A stretch of DNA of 64,000 nt, taken from assembly GCF_905171765.1 (NCBI RefSeq), contig NC_053392.1, positions 103,714,220 through 103,778,219 of the forward strand, in the 5' to 3' direction. The notes beneath the pieces were generated by a model, which worked only from the letters and a program-made list of their open reading frames with translations, was not told the DNA's origin and did not search any database. A program made the position numbers and the translations under genes. Source of the DNA: Bufo bufo (taxonomy: Eukaryota; Chordata; Amphibia; Anura; Bufonidae). Positions 31,226-44,279 of this stretch are shown piece by piece. The stretch's first letter is position 1; every line of letters begins with the position of its first letter.

Positions 31226-31825
31226 CTCTCCTAGATCAGTGAAGAAAAATTGTTAGGTTGTTATGGAAACCTGGAGTAAAACTGAGTATGTGGAGGCTGG
31301 AGGACCTGCAAGCTTCTATTGGCTGATAAGGGTCATGTGACCTAGCTTCGATTGGCTAATGCATTTTTTGAGAATATCTCAGGAATGGTACGTCCTAGAG
31401 AGCTGAGAACTGGTCTAAAACCTTCCCGGACACCTGATGTACCTGTGTACCAAATTTCGTGATTGTAAATGCAATGGTATCAAATACCCACACACACAAG
31501 CGGCTCCTTCCCCATCTAGTACTAACTGTCCCTACTGTAAAAGGGAAATAAAACATTTAGCGTTAAAGATATATATGGGGTAGAAAAACCAGCTAGCTCT
31601 TGTAGCAAGGGAAAGGGTTAATCAGCTAGTTCTTGTAGAAAAGGAAAGGGCTAACTAGCTATCTCTTGTTTAGGGGTAGTAAAGGAAAGGGTTAATGTGT
31701 TGTTATAATGATAGGTGCAAGGAAAGGGTTAATGAATAGATAGGGAAAAAGAAAGGGTTTCTACAGGGGAGTGCCCATTGTATATGGAAAAGGAAAGGGT
31801 TATGATACTTGCTCTTTGTATAGGG
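31226..31825. other. Repeat debris, no gene
   Basis: 31330-31525 contains text found widely in frog repeats (tgtaccaaatttcgtgattgtaaatg). 31560-31800 repeats gaaagggttaat-like motifs irregularly. Confidence 0.4.
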
Positions 31826-31963
31826 CAGGGATGGGCAAACAGGGGCTCTCCAACTGTTGTAAAACTACAACACCCAGTCTGCCTACAGCTATCAGCCTAC
31901 ATCAGGGCATGATGGGATTTGTAGTTTTTCAACAGCTGGAGAGCCGCAGTTTGCCCTTACCTG
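31826..31963. mobile_element. 138-bp hAT MITE, copy 1
   Basis: Inverted halves (cagggatgggcaaac...ctctccaactgttgtaaaactacaac and its return), flanked by the duplication GTATAGGG (31818-31825 and 31964-31971). A second copy lies at 38703-38849. Confidence 0.85.
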
Positions 31964-32598
31964 GTATAGGGGAATGCTCGTCTTTCAGGGGTTGCTGGTT
32001 TTCAGGCGGGTTCCTCATTCTGCAGGGGATGATTCCCTTGTGGGGCCGCTCAGCTGAGCACTCCACCGCTGAGTTATTTATACCCAAAGGGGCCCCTCCC
32101 TAGCAGTATTGCATACGTATGTGTGAGCAGGCCTGTAGGCCATGCAGATGGTCTGGCGTGGTGATAGGACGTCACTGAGCCAACCCGCATAGGGTCCGGC
32201 ACATCTCCCACACTGCAGTATGCAGTATGTAGAAAATGATGAATGAAACAGGCTTGCCGGCCCTTCCCGCCCAAGCCACGCTCACTTTTTTAGACCTGGT
32301 GTTGGTGACGAAAAAAATAACCTTTCTGCTGCAATCTACGCCAGAAATACGCCTAATATTGGCATATTTCTGATATATACAGTTGTTTTCAAAATTATTC
32401 AACCCCCACTGAAATTGAGTGTTTTGGCCAGTTTGATATTGATTTTGATCATTTTAGTCATCTAGTTTACAATAAAATCAAAGAGGCACTTGTAAGTCAG
32501 ACAAATATAACATAACATTTATAATGAAATAACTACAAATGTCTTTTCTGTGCTCACATCATTATCAGTTTTATTCAACCCCCAAGTGACATTCAATC

Positions 32599-33899
<1,301 letters not shown>

Positions 33900-33904
33900 A
33901 AGGG

Positions 33905-34276
33905 GGTGCGCCTGGGAGTTCTGGCATGGAGGCCTTCATTACGCAGTGTCCACCTTATTGTCTGAGCTGAAACTTCAGTACCCACATCTGACAAATCTTT
34001 TTTCAGTTCCTCAGCAGTCACACGGGGACTTTTCTCCACTTCGCGCTTCAGGTAGCGCACAGCAGTCGAAGTCAGCATCTTCTTTCTGCCATGACCAGGT
34101 AGCGTTTCAACAGTGCCCTTTGCCTTGAATTTGCGAATGATGCTTCCTATGGTGTCTCTTGGTATGTTTAACATCTTTGCAATCTTCTTATAGCCATTGC
34201 CCTTCCTGTGAAGAGAAATCACCTCTTCTCTTGTCTTCCTGAACCATTCTCTTGACTTCACCATGATTGTAAACAC
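33905..34276 (-). pseudogene. Tc1-like transposase, N-terminal DNA-binding half
   Basis: Open from ATG 34276: VKSREWFRKTREEVISLHRKGNGYKKIAKMLNIPRDTIGSIIRKFKAKGTVETLPGHGRKK is the first helix-turn-helix with the GRPR-like linker. It is followed by RYLKREVEKSPRVTAEELKKDL...VSAQTIRWTLRNEGLHARTPRRTP, the second DNA-binding motif. It breaks at the solo LTR. The remaining piece reads cleanly, so the LTR and one stop are the main lesions. Confidence 0.87.
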
Positions 34277-34639
34277 ACCAGTAAATGTCTAGAAGGAGCT
34301 GAGTATCCCAGTCCTTTTAAATCTGCCTAATTGGTGCTTATTATGCTTGATTGCTGCTCCTTGACATCCACAGGTGTTTTCAATACCTGATCGAAAACAC
34401 TTGAATGAACCTCTGTTCTTAAGAGTGGTAGTCTTTAAGGGGTTGAATAATTGTGTCAATGAAGAAATCACAAAAAAAAAACATTTAATACTGTATTACA
34501 AAAACAATTGATGTCATTTTAGTTGCATTTGATTCTTTAAAAAGTCTTTGTAAGATTTCATTCTGAACACAATTACAAATGTACACTAAATTCCCTAAAA
34601 CCCTTTACAGCATTGGGGGTTGAATAATTTGGAACACAA

Positions 34640-34642
<3 letters not shown>

Positions 34643-34686
<44 letters not shown>
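34643..34686. repeat. (TA)22 microsatellite
   Basis: A pure TA run joins two Tc1-like elements. Tc1 elements target TA, and both abut it directly. Confidence 0.95.
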
Positions 34687-34689
<3 letters not shown>

Positions 34690-35389
34690 TGGATATAAAA
34701 AGTCCACACACCCCTGTTAAAATGTCAGGTTTGTGTGCTGTAAAAAAATGAGACAAAGATAAATCATTTCAGAACTTTTTTCACCTTTAATGTGACCTAT
34801 AAACTGTACTACTCAATTGAAAAACAAACTGAAATCTTTTAGGTGGAGGGCAGAAAAAAAAAAAAAAACTAAAATAATGTGGTTGCATAAGTGTGCACAC
34901 CTTCTTATAACTGGGGATGTAGCTGTGTTCAGAATTAAGCAATCACATTCAAAATCATGTTAATTAGGAGTCAGCATACACCTGCCATCATTTAAAGGTG
35001 CCTCTGATTAACCCCAAATAAAGCACAGCTGCTCTAGTTGGTCTTTCCTTAAATTTTCTTAGTCGCATCCCACAGCAAAAGCCATAGTCCACAGAGAGCT
35101 TCCAAAGCATCAAAGGGATCTCATTGTTAAAAGGTATCAGTCAGGAGAAGGGTACAAAATAATTTCCAAGGCATTAGATATACCATTAGAGAACACAGTG
35201 AAGACAGTCATCATCAAATGGAGAAAATATGGCACAACAGTGACATTACCAAGAACTGGACGTCCCTCCAAAATTGATGAAAAGACGAGAAGAAAACTGG
35301 TCTGGGAGGCTACCAAGAGGCCTATCACTGTGTGGTACATGTGATAACAATCTCCCGTATTCGTCATATGTCTGGGTTATGGGGTGGAG

Positions 35390-38300
35390 CAGGGCTGTCT
35401 TTAACAAGGGACAAAAGGTGCAGCTGCCCAGGGCCGAGTTGCTCCTGGGGGGCCCAAGGCAGCTGCCTCCTGAGCCCTGGTGGCCACTGCCCTGGGTGTC
35501 AGGCTGTCAGCTACACTGGGGGGTGCTGCCATGCCATGCCTACCTGCCAGCACTCCAGGCAGCAAACTGTGAGAGCTGTGATTCTATAAGGCCCTTAGAT
35601 GACATCATCACCATGTGACCAGTAACCTAGCAATATTACTGGTCACATGGCTATGAGGTCATCAAAGGTCCTTTCTTTCTACCAGGAGTGTTGCTGCAGG
35701 AGAAGTTTGCCTTAACTGTGGAGCTTTTTTTGTGAAGATTACATCAGGAAATGGTGACAGGGGATGTTATACTAATATACTGTAAGCTACTGTATACTGT
35801 GGGGTGCTGTATACTGTGGGCGGCTGTATATTGTGGGGTGCTGTATATTGTGGGGTGCTGTATACTGTAGGGTGCTGAATACTGTGGGGTACTGTATACT
35901 GTGGTGTGCTAAACTGCTCTACTGTATAATGTGGGGTGCTGTATAGTGTGGTGTGCTATACTGCTCTACTGTATACTGTGGGGTGATGTATACTGTGATG
36001 TGCTATACTGCTGTGCTGTATACTGTGGGGTGCTATACTGCTCTACTGAATACTGTGGGATGCTGTATATTGTGGTGTGCTATACTGCTCTACTGTATAC
36101 TATGGGGTGCTATATACTGTGGGGTGCTATACTGCTCTACTGTATATTGTGGGGTGCTGTATACTATGGGGTGCTGTATTTTGTGGGGTGCTATACTGCT
36201 CTACTGTATATTGTGGTGTATTGTATATTGTGGGGTGCTATATACTGTAGGGTGCTGTATACTGTGAGGTGCTATACTGCTCTACTGTATACTGTGGGGT
36301 GCTGTATACTGTGAGGTGCTATACTGCTCTACTGTATACTGTGGGGTGTTGTATACTGTGGGGTGCTGTATATTGTGGGATGCTGTATATTGTGGGGTGC
36401 TGTATACTATGGGGCGATATACTGCTCTACTGTATACTGTGGGGTGTTGCATACTTTGGGGTGCTCTACTGCTCTACTGTATACTGTGGGGTGTTGTATA
36501 CTATGGGGTGCTCTACTGCTCTACTGTATACTGTGGGGTGTTGTATACTGTGGGGTGCTATACTGCTCTACTGTATACTGTGGGGTGTTGTATACTGTGG
36601 GGTGCTATACTGCTCTACTGTATACTGTGGGGTACTGTATAGTGTGGGATGCTGTATATTGTGGTGTGCAATACTGCTCTACTTTATATTGTGGGATGCT
36701 GTATATTGTGGGGTGCTGTATACTATGGGGTGCTGTATACTGTGGGGTGCTATACTGCTCTACTGTATACTGTTGGGTGTTGTATACTGTGGGGTGCTAT
36801 ACTTCTCTACTGTATACTGTCGGGTGTTGTATACTGTGGGGTGCTATACTGCTCTACTGTATATTGTGGGGTGCTGTATACTGTGGGGTGCTATACTGCT
36901 TTACTGTATATTGTGGGGGTGCTGTATACTGTGGGGTGCTATACTGCTCTACTGTATACTGTGGGGTGCTGTATACTGTGGGGTGCTGTATAATGTGGGG
37001 TGCTATACTGCTCTACTATATACTGTGGTGTGCTGTATACTGTGGGGTGCTGTATATTGTGGGGGACTGTATATTGTGGGGTGCTTTACACTGTGGGGTG
37101 CTTTATACTGTGGGATGATGTACTGCTGTACTGTATACTGTGGGGTGCTATACTGCTGTACTATATACTGTGGGGTGCTGTATACTGTATAGTATGGGGT
37201 GCTGTATACTGTGGGGTGCTGTATACTGTATAGTGTGGGATGCTGTATATTGTGGGGTGCTGTATACTATGGGGTGCTGTATACTGTGGGGTGCTATACT
37301 GCTCTACTGTATACTGTTGGGTGTTGTATATTGTGGGATGCTGTATACTGTGGGGTGCTATACTGCTCTACTGTATACTATGGGGTGTTGTATACTGTGG
37401 GGTGCTATACTGCTCTACTGTATATTGTGGGGTGCTGTATACTGTGGGGTGCTATACTGCTTTACTGTATATTGTGGGGGTGCTGTATACTGTGGGGTGC
37501 TATACTGCTCTACTGTATACTGTGGGGTGCTGTATAATGTGGGGTGCTATACTGCTCTACTATATACTGTGGTGTGCTGTATGCTGTATACTGTGGGGTG
37601 CTGTATATTGTGGGGGACTGTATATTGTGGGGTGCTTTACACTGTGGGGTGCTATACTGTGGGATGATATACTGCTGTACTGTATACTCTGGGGTGCTAT
37701 ACTGCTGTACTATATACTGTGGGGTGCTGTATACTGTATAGTATGGGGTGCTGTATACTGTGGGGTGCTATACACTATAGGGTGCTATACTACATACTGT
37801 GGGGTGCTGTATACTATAGGGTGCTATACTGCATACTGTGGGGTGCTGTATACTATAGGGTGCTATTCTCCTTGCATACTGTGGGTTGCTGTATATTATT
37901 GGGTGCTATACTGCATACTGTGGGGTGCTGTATACTATAGGGTGCTATACTGTATATTGTCGGGTGCTGTATACTATAGGGTGCTATACTGCATACTGTG
38001 GGGTGCTGTATACTATAGGGTGCTATACTGCATACTGTGGGGTGCTGTATACTATAGGGTGCTATACTGCATACTGTGGAGTGCTGTATACTATAGGGTG
38101 CTATACTGCATACTGTGGGGTGCTGGGGTGCACTGTAACGCTAGGGTGAGCCGAGCCCCGGTCTCCTTGCTGCAGAGCGGTGCCCACTTCCAGCCCTGAG
38201 TCCAGCTGCCCAGAGCACTGATCCTGAGCCGCTGGAGTCTTCAAAACTGCAAGTATTTACAGTCATTCACTGTACTCTACCAGGTGTGCAGATTTTTTTT

Positions 38301-38410
38301 TGTGTGTTGTGGTGGAGGGTGTGATTGCATGCTAGGGTGTGGGAAGGTGGGATCCAGGGGGCCTAAGTAAATTTTTGCCCAGGGTCCAATCAATATTAAA
38401 GACGGCCCTG
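35390..38410. mobile_element. 3,021-bp non-autonomous hAT element dominated by an array
   Basis: The ends CAGGGCTGTCTTTAA and (reverse) CAGGGCCGTCTTTAA are flanked by GGGTGGAG (35382-35389) and GGGTAGAG (38411-38418), an 8-bp duplication with one mismatch. Nearly 80% of the element is the tandem array. No transposase frame is present. Confidence 0.85.
35780..38130 (+). repeat. tgtatactgtggggtgc tandem array, about 2.35 kb
   Basis: The basic unit is about 17 bp (ctgtatactgtggggtg) with a longer form that adds atactgctctact (about 30 bp). Large blocks are themselves duplicated: the segment near 36890-37160 recurs near 37440-37720. The right end (37770-38130) shifts to a ctatagggtgctatactgcata variant. 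Stop codons are rare in all plus frames, giving repetitive open frames of up to 319 codons that are not proteins. Confidence 0.92.
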
Positions 38411-38702
38411 GGGTAGAGTGGCAAGACGAAAGCCTTTTCTTATAAAGAAAAACATCTAAGCCAGGCTACATTTTGCAAAAAACACATCTGAAGTCTCCCA
38501 AAAGCATGTGGGAAAAGGTGTTAAGGTCAGATGAAACCAAGGTTGAAATTTTTAGCCATAATTCCAAAAGATATGTTTGGCCCAAAAACAACACTGCACA
38601 TCATCAAAAGAACACCATACCCACAGTGAAGCATGATAGTGGCAGCATCATGCTTTTTGCTGTTTTTCTTCAGCTGGCACTGGGGCCTTAGTTAAGCTAG
38701 AG

Positions 38703-38849
38703 CAGGCATCCTCAAACTGCGGCCCTCCAGCTGTTGCAAAACTACAACTCCCAGCATGCCCGAACAGCCTACAGGTATCAGCCTACAGCAGGGCATTGTG
38801 GGAGTTGTAGTTTTACAACAGCTGGAGGGCCGCAGTTTGAGGATGCCTG
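38703..38849. mobile_element. 147-bp hAT MITE, copy 2
   Basis: Ends caggcatcctcaaac / gtttgaggatgcctg, flanked by AGCTAGAG (38695-38702 and 38850-38857). It is nearly a perfect hairpin, related to 31826-31963. Confidence 0.9.
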
Positions 38850-39065
38850 AGCTAGAGGGAATTATGAACAGTTCCAAATACCAGTCAATATTGGCACAAA
38901 ACCTTCAGGCTTCTGCTAGAAAGCTGAACATGAAGAGGAACTTCATTTTTCAGCATGACAACGACCGAAAGCATACATTCCAAAGGAATGGCGTCACCAG
39001 AAGATGGAAGTTTTGGAATGGCCCAGCCAGAGCCTAGACCTGAATCCGATTGAAAATCTGTGAGG

Positions 39066-41030
39066 TGATCCGAAGCCCCTGGTTCTCACAGGCAGGAAGC
39101 CGTAAGTGTATTACACTGTGTAATACACTTACAGCCAATGCATGACAATACAGAAGTATTGTCATCCATTGTAAAAGGGATCAGACCCCCAAAAGTTGAA
39201 GTCCCAGAGTGGGACCAAAAAAAAAGTTTAAAAAAAAGTAAAAAAAATAAAACACATGTCCTAACCCCTCAGATAAACACCGTAAAAAAAAAAAAATTGT
39301 GCTAAATAAACCATTTTTTGATTCTCATACATCACTAAAAGTGCAACACCAAGCGATCAAAAAGGCGTATACCCCCAAAATAGTACCAATCTAACCGTCA
39401 CCTCATCCCACAAAAAATTAGCCCCTTTCTAAGACAATCTCCAAAAAACTGAAAAAACTATGGCTCTCAGACTATGGAGACACTAAAACATGATTTTCTT
39501 TGTTTCAAAAATGGAATCATTGTGTAAAACTTACATAATTAAATAAAAGTAGACATATTAGGTATCACCGCATCCGTAATAACCCAGCTCTATAAAAATA
39601 TCACATGACCTAACCCCTCAGGTGAATACCGTAAAAAACTAAAAAAATAAAAACGGTGTAAAAAAAGCCATTTTTTGTCACCTTACATCATAAAAAGTGT
39701 AATAGCAAGCAATCAAATAGTCATATGCACCCTATAATAGTACCAATCAAACGGTCATCTCATCCCAAAAAAAAATGAGCCTCTACATAAGTCACCCAAA
39801 AAATAAATAAAACGATGGCTTTCAGAATGTGGAAACACAAAAAAAAAAAAAAACTTTTTTTCAAAAATGCTTTGTTATGTAAAACGGAAACAAACAAACA
39901 TATTTGGTATTGTCACGTTCGTAGCCTACTCTATAAAAATACCACGTGATCGTTCAGAATGTCAAGTGAATGTTGTAAATAACAAAAAATAAAAACGTTG
40001 CCAAAACAGCTATTTCTTGTTACCTTGCCTCACAAAAAGTGTAATATAAAGTAACCAAAAATCATATGTACCCTAATATAGTACTAACAAAACTGCCACC
40101 TTATCCTATAGTTTCCAAAATGGGGTCACTTTTTTGAGTTTCTACTCTAGGGGTGCATCCGGGGGGCTTCAAATGGGGCATGGTGTCAAAACACTAGTCC
40201 AGCAAAATTTGCCTTCCAAAAACCGTATGGCGTTCCTTTTCTTCTATGCAATGCTGTGTGCTCGTACAGCAGTTTACGACCACATATAGGGTGTTTCTGT
40301 AAACTACATAAACAGGGCAGTAAATATTAAGTTTTGTTTGGCTGTTAACCCTTGCTTTGTAACTGGAAAAAATGGATTCAAATGGAAAATCTGGCAAAAA
40401 AGTGAAATTTTTAAATTTTATCTCTATTTTCCAATAATCCTTGTGAAACACCTAAAGGGTTAACAAAGTTTGGAAAATCAGTTTTGAATACCTTGAGGGG
40501 TGTAGTTTCTAAAACGGGGTCTTTTTGGGTGGTTTCTATTATGTAAGCCTCACAAAGTGACTTCAGACCTCAAATGGTTCTTATAAAGTGGGTTTTGGAA
40601 ATTTTCTGTAAAATTTCAAGATTTGCTTCTAAACTTCTAAGCCTTCTAACGTCCCCAAAAAATAAAATGGCATTCACAAAATGATCCAAACATGAAGTAG
40701 ACATATGGGGAATGCAAAGTAATAACTATTTTTTTTTTTGAGTTATTACTATCTATAATAAAAGTAGAGAAATTGAAATTTGGAAATTTGGAAATTTTTC
40801 CCAATTTTTGGAAAATTTGGATTTTTTTTAATAAATAAAAATACATTTTTTTACCCAATTTTAGCACTGTCTTGAAGTACAATATGTGACGAGAAAACAG
40901 TCTTAGAATGGCTTGGATAAGTAAAAGCGTTTTAAAGTTATCACCACATAAAGTGACAGATGTCAGATTTGCAAAAAATGGCTTGGTCCTTAAGGTGAAA
41001 AATGGCAGGGTTCTGAAGGGGTTAAGGTGT
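39066..41030 (+). repeat. Interspersed frog repeat A, copy 2
   Basis: Fuller copy of the repeat at 1525-3387. The blocks tatcaccgcatccgtaataacc, aatagtaccaatcaaacgg, gtagtttctaaaacggggtc and the closing ccttaaggtgaaaaatggcaggg appear in order. An inner block from 39240 is itself repeated with variation at about 39600 and 39920. Non-coding; AT-rich with A-runs. Confidence 0.75.
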
Positions 41031-41564
41031 TAAAAAAAGCAGGTATGTAAATAAATATGATCCTAGTAAAATAAAGTGGAATATAGTGCAGCACTGTGCT
41101 GATAAGAATTCATCCCCAACATAAGGAAACCAATAAATCACCTGATCCTTTTCATTTTCTTTAATTTTTTTGGGTCAAATATTCTCTTTTTGTTGCATTG
41201 TAAATGGAACTCCTCGACCCTGCTCTGAACATTGATTGGTGAGCATTGCCAAGTAGTCAGATGCAAGGGTAATTCGAACAGTCATTTCAAATAATTTCCC
41301 TTTCATCTATAAAAGAGTCCCTGATACAAATGCAAGCCATTGTATTAAATTGTCCACCTGAGGGTTTCCTTTAGATGTTCTTATATCCATTTTTTTTCAA
41401 CATTTTCCTTTCCTTATTGATGTTAGTAATAATGTTAATAATCATGTTGTGTTGTTGGTTTTGTTGATTGCTTTGCTAATATACATATCCAAGTTTTAGA
41501 ATGATAAAGACACCATTAAACTTATAGAATGACATACTGTGATTTTACTACTAGTGTTACTGAC
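41031..41564. other. No recognised feature
   Basis: AT-rich sequence that serves as the target of the large hAT-type element. TTACTGAC at 41557-41564 is its left duplication. Confidence 0.4.
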
Positions 41565-42052
41565 CAGTGATAGCTGAACATTGGCCGGGACGGTTCACGA
41601 ACGCGATCACGCGAACGCGATCAAATGTTCGCAAACTGCAAGTTCGTGGCAGGCCCCATTCACTTTAATGGCAGGCGAACCTGAAAAACCTTCAGGCCAT
41701 ATTTGCAGCCACCAAATAACTACTAAAAGTGCACAAATCGTCTCACAACATGGACAGTGACATACCAGAAGGGGATCAATGGCAAAAATTCCCACAAAAA
41801 ATATGTATTTTAATCAGGGGCCATTTTTATGCGTCTTAAATTGAAACTGTCAAATATGTGCAATGCTGGAACCTAGAAAAAAATTATTTTAAGCCATGGG
41901 AGTACAGGCCACAAACATTAGGCATTCACCGGACAGAAAACATCAAGTGATTATGTGGCTGGAGGTATATTAGCCGGTCATTAAATATCAATTTTACTGC
42001 AGGCCAGTGGAGTACAGGCCCCAAAAATTATTCATTCAATGTACAGAAAAGA

Positions 42053-42273
42053 ACAAGCTTTGTCTTCTTCTCATTGTCTGTCACTAGTAGAGGCCTAAGC
42101 ATGGCAGGCAGTGTCTTCCAGAAGTATCTTGCTGGATGAGCAGCCAATACCGCACTTGCATCAATCTTGACAGGATTCAGCTCCAGGTGTAGAGCAATTG
42201 TTTTTTTGGAATGCTTTCTCCATCGCAACACCCTCCACGTCGTTGAATAAACTAAAGACTGGCCGATTGTCTC
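42053..42273 (-). pseudogene. Exon-like fragment, copy 1 (unknown gene)
   Basis: On the minus strand a pyrimidine-rich tttcttAG precedes coding-like sequence: NRPVFSLFNDVEGVAMEKA, a frame error in an A-run, then LHLELNPVKIDASAVLAAHPARYFWKTLPAMLRPLL, ending near DNEKKTKL. A second copy lies at 42702-42973. The two copies differ mainly at conservative positions. I do not recognise the protein. Confidence 0.45.
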
Positions 42274-42359
42274 CTAAGAAATATTTTTTATGTTTTTATT
42301 AAATTTATTGAGCATTTTATCATGAAATTAATTCTATATACATTATAAAATTCGGTGTC

Positions 42360-42566
42360 TCCATGATCAATCTGCAGGGTTGGGGTCCCACACATGGGTT
42401 CTACACACTTCCAAAATAAAGTGGGGCGAATAGATGACGGATCATTGGGACGCGCCATGATCTTTCCAGGAGCTGCTTTTGGAAGCCAAGGTTCATTTCT
42501 GAGACGTCTGTGTAGGAATCCAAAGACCATCTCCATCTCCGTGCACCACAGGATGTCCTCCTCCTC
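42360..42566 (-). pseudogene. Exon-like fragment of a different sequence
   Basis: On the minus strand, ttttcctaacacAG is followed by an open stretch [57 protein letters not shown] and on to about 42360. It lies between the two copies of the other exon-like fragment. No domain is recognised, and it could be host-derived or part of an element gene. Confidence 0.4.
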
Positions 42567-42701
42567 CTGTGTTAGGAAAAATTTAATTTTTATTATAAAA
42601 TTTGTTAAACATTTTATTATTAAATTGATTAAATATAATAAGGATGCCCTCCTTTCCATTCCATGATGACTGGGAACCTCTGACGAAGAGAATGGGCCCT
42701 A

Positions 42702-42973
42702 GTTGGTTTGAATCTTGATTAAATTCGCAACTCTTCCGGGCTCCAAGCAATCTTGAAGCTTTGTCTTCTTCTCATTGTCTGTCGCTAGTAGAGGCCTAAG
42801 CATGACAGGCAGGTTTCCCCAGAAGTATCTTGCTGAATGAGCAGCCAATACCGCACTTGCATCAATCTTGACAGGATTCAACTCTAGGTGAAGAGTAATT
42901 TTTTTTGGGAGTGCTTTCTCCATCGCAACACCCTCCACGTCGTTGAATAAACTAAAGACTGGCCAATTCTCTC
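42702..42973 (-). pseudogene. Exon-like fragment, copy 2 (unknown gene)
   Basis: Minus-strand sequence after gtaagacAG reads ENWPVFSLFNDVEGVAMEKALPKKITLHLELNPVKIDASAVLAAHSARYFWGNLPVMLRPLLATDNEKKTKLQDC..., open to about 42702. It is longer and cleaner than copy 1. It looks like real protein sequence with mixed hydrophobic and charged residues, but I cannot name a family. Confidence 0.45.
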
Positions 42974-43186
42974 CTGTCTTACCAAACATTTAATTTTTAT
43001 TATTAGATTTATTAAATATTTTAATATAAATTTTATTAAACCAAAACTTGATTAAAATTCTAAGAAAGTATACTTAAATTTGCCAAACCTGGCCTAATAA
43101 CTTAAGTATGAACTCTGCCTTATAGGTCGATGTTAGTGTCAAGAAGAAGTGCACTCCTTTTACACCCTTGTCAGCTGATTCCACAT

Positions 43187-43285
43187 ACAGTTGCAAGAAA
43201 AAGTATGTGAACCCTTTGAAATTATATGGATTTCTGCACAAATTGGTCATAAAATGTGATCTGATCTTCATCAAAGTCACCCACT
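43187..43285 (+). mobile_element. Tc1-like terminal repeat fragment
   Basis: cagttgcaagaaaaagtatgtgaaccc...tggtcataaaatgtgatctgatcttcat is a well-known vertebrate Tc1 end. Only about 100 bp remain, preceded by TA. Confidence 0.75.
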
Positions 43286-43429
43286 CCTGCTTTTGCCTAC
43301 CCAATCATAAGTCAATTCTGATGGGACCATACAGGCCTTACAGCTGCTACACAGACAAGATCCATTGTGCATCTCATTTTTCCTTCCTTCTGACAGATCA
43401 GAAGAGAGGTCAAATAAATGATGGAGTCA

Positions 43430-43850
43430 GCCAGGCCGAAAGCCAAAATAGTGGCCTAGTCATGAAGTGCGGAGGGTGTGAACAGCATGTGAAGTCCACA
43501 GAGTGTCCCTATGACAGAGTGGTCAGGTGGCAGCAGCATGAGGAGACCACACAGTGGCCCAACGATAAAGTCTGGAGGTGGCGGCAGCATCAGAAGGCCA
43601 CAGAGTGGCACAATGACAGTGTGGAGGTGGCAGCAGTATGAGGAGGCCACCGAGTGGCACAATCACAGTGTATGTAGTTGGCAGCAGTATGTGGAGGCCA
43701 GCGAGTGGCCAGGTTACATAGTGTGGAGATGGCAGCAGCATGATACAACAGAGTGGCACTGTGACATAGTGTGGACATGGCAGCACCAGGAGGCCACAGA
43801 GTGGCAAGGTGACAGTGTGGAGGTGGGAGGCAATACTAGTACTCTCTGAA
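43430..43850 (+). repeat. 52-bp minisatellite, about eight units
   Basis: The unit gtggaggtggcagcagtatgaggaggccacagagtggcacaatgaca repeats with its gagtg mark at 43501, 43552 and 43604, so the period is 51-52 bp. It creates open Trp/Gln-rich frames on both strands that are not genes. Confidence 0.85.
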
Positions 43851-43859
43851 GATGGTGGG

Positions 43860-44279
43860 TGAAAGAAGGAGCACTTGGCATCAGATGTTTGGCATCAGGT
43901 GGGTAACAGCATCAGAATAGTAGCTAAGGCAGGTAGCCAGAAGAAAACGGTCTCTTTTGTCAAAATGTTGGTATGGCACCATGGATGATCTAGTCTGATG
44001 CATCAAGTATTGGTGTGTTGAAATCCTGGCTGATCCACGTCTTATTCATCTTGATGCAGTGTCCCACGATGTGCTATATGTGGGCACTTTAAACTCTTGC
44101 TAAATGTCATATCAAATGTATTGTGGAATCATGCTGTAGTTCCCTTTAACAGGCTGGCAGTGTCATTTACCTTTATTCGCTCCTAGATGGTGCAGGAACC
44201 ACTTAGATATATAGCTGGGGTGGCGGGTGGAAAGTTTGTGTGTCCGATGTTAATGAAGAGATGAGGAAGTTAATGGAGG
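43860..44279. other. No recognised feature
   Basis: Inner sequence of the hAT-type element, without coding potential or clear repeats. Confidence 0.35.

Larger units (their letters stand above)
34687..39063 (+). mobile_element. Tc1-like transposon with nested hAT element and MITE
   Basis: Starts cagtggatataaaaagtcc at the TA tract. The transposase remnants run on the plus strand but are split by insertions at 35390-38410 and 38703-38849. The element is lost after NPIENL at about 39063, where repeat A begins. Confidence 0.8.
35050..39063 (+). pseudogene. Tc1-like transposase remnants
   Basis: Before the nested element (35050-35381), frames with several stops resemble the DNA-binding half. 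After it (38419-38690), segments like KSMWEKVLRSDETKVEIF (first Asp), NTIPTVKHDSGSIML and FLQLALG appear. After the MITE (38858-39063), frames include FQHDNDRKHTF (second Asp) and, in another frame, SLDLNPIENL (Glu). Many frameshifts and stops: an old DD34E-type relic and the oldest layer at this site. Confidence 0.75.

Noticed and set aside
31330..31530. Helitron 3' end (hairpin followed by CTAG)
   Set aside because: CTAG is present at about 31516, but no convincing terminal hairpin or 5' TC partner was found, and the ends look inverted instead.
32100..32380. tRNA-derived SINE or tRNA gene
   Set aside because: No A-box/B-box pair with cloverleaf potential could be made out.
35931..38199. 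Open frames of up to 319 codons with repeated GCYTALLYTVGCCIL-type text
   Set aside because: They follow the tandem array in all plus frames and consist only of its unit; no start context, domain or non-repetitive part.
43168..43849. Open frames rich in Trp, Gln and Glu on both strands
   Set aside because: They coincide with the 52-bp minisatellite and change with its unit; not protein-like.
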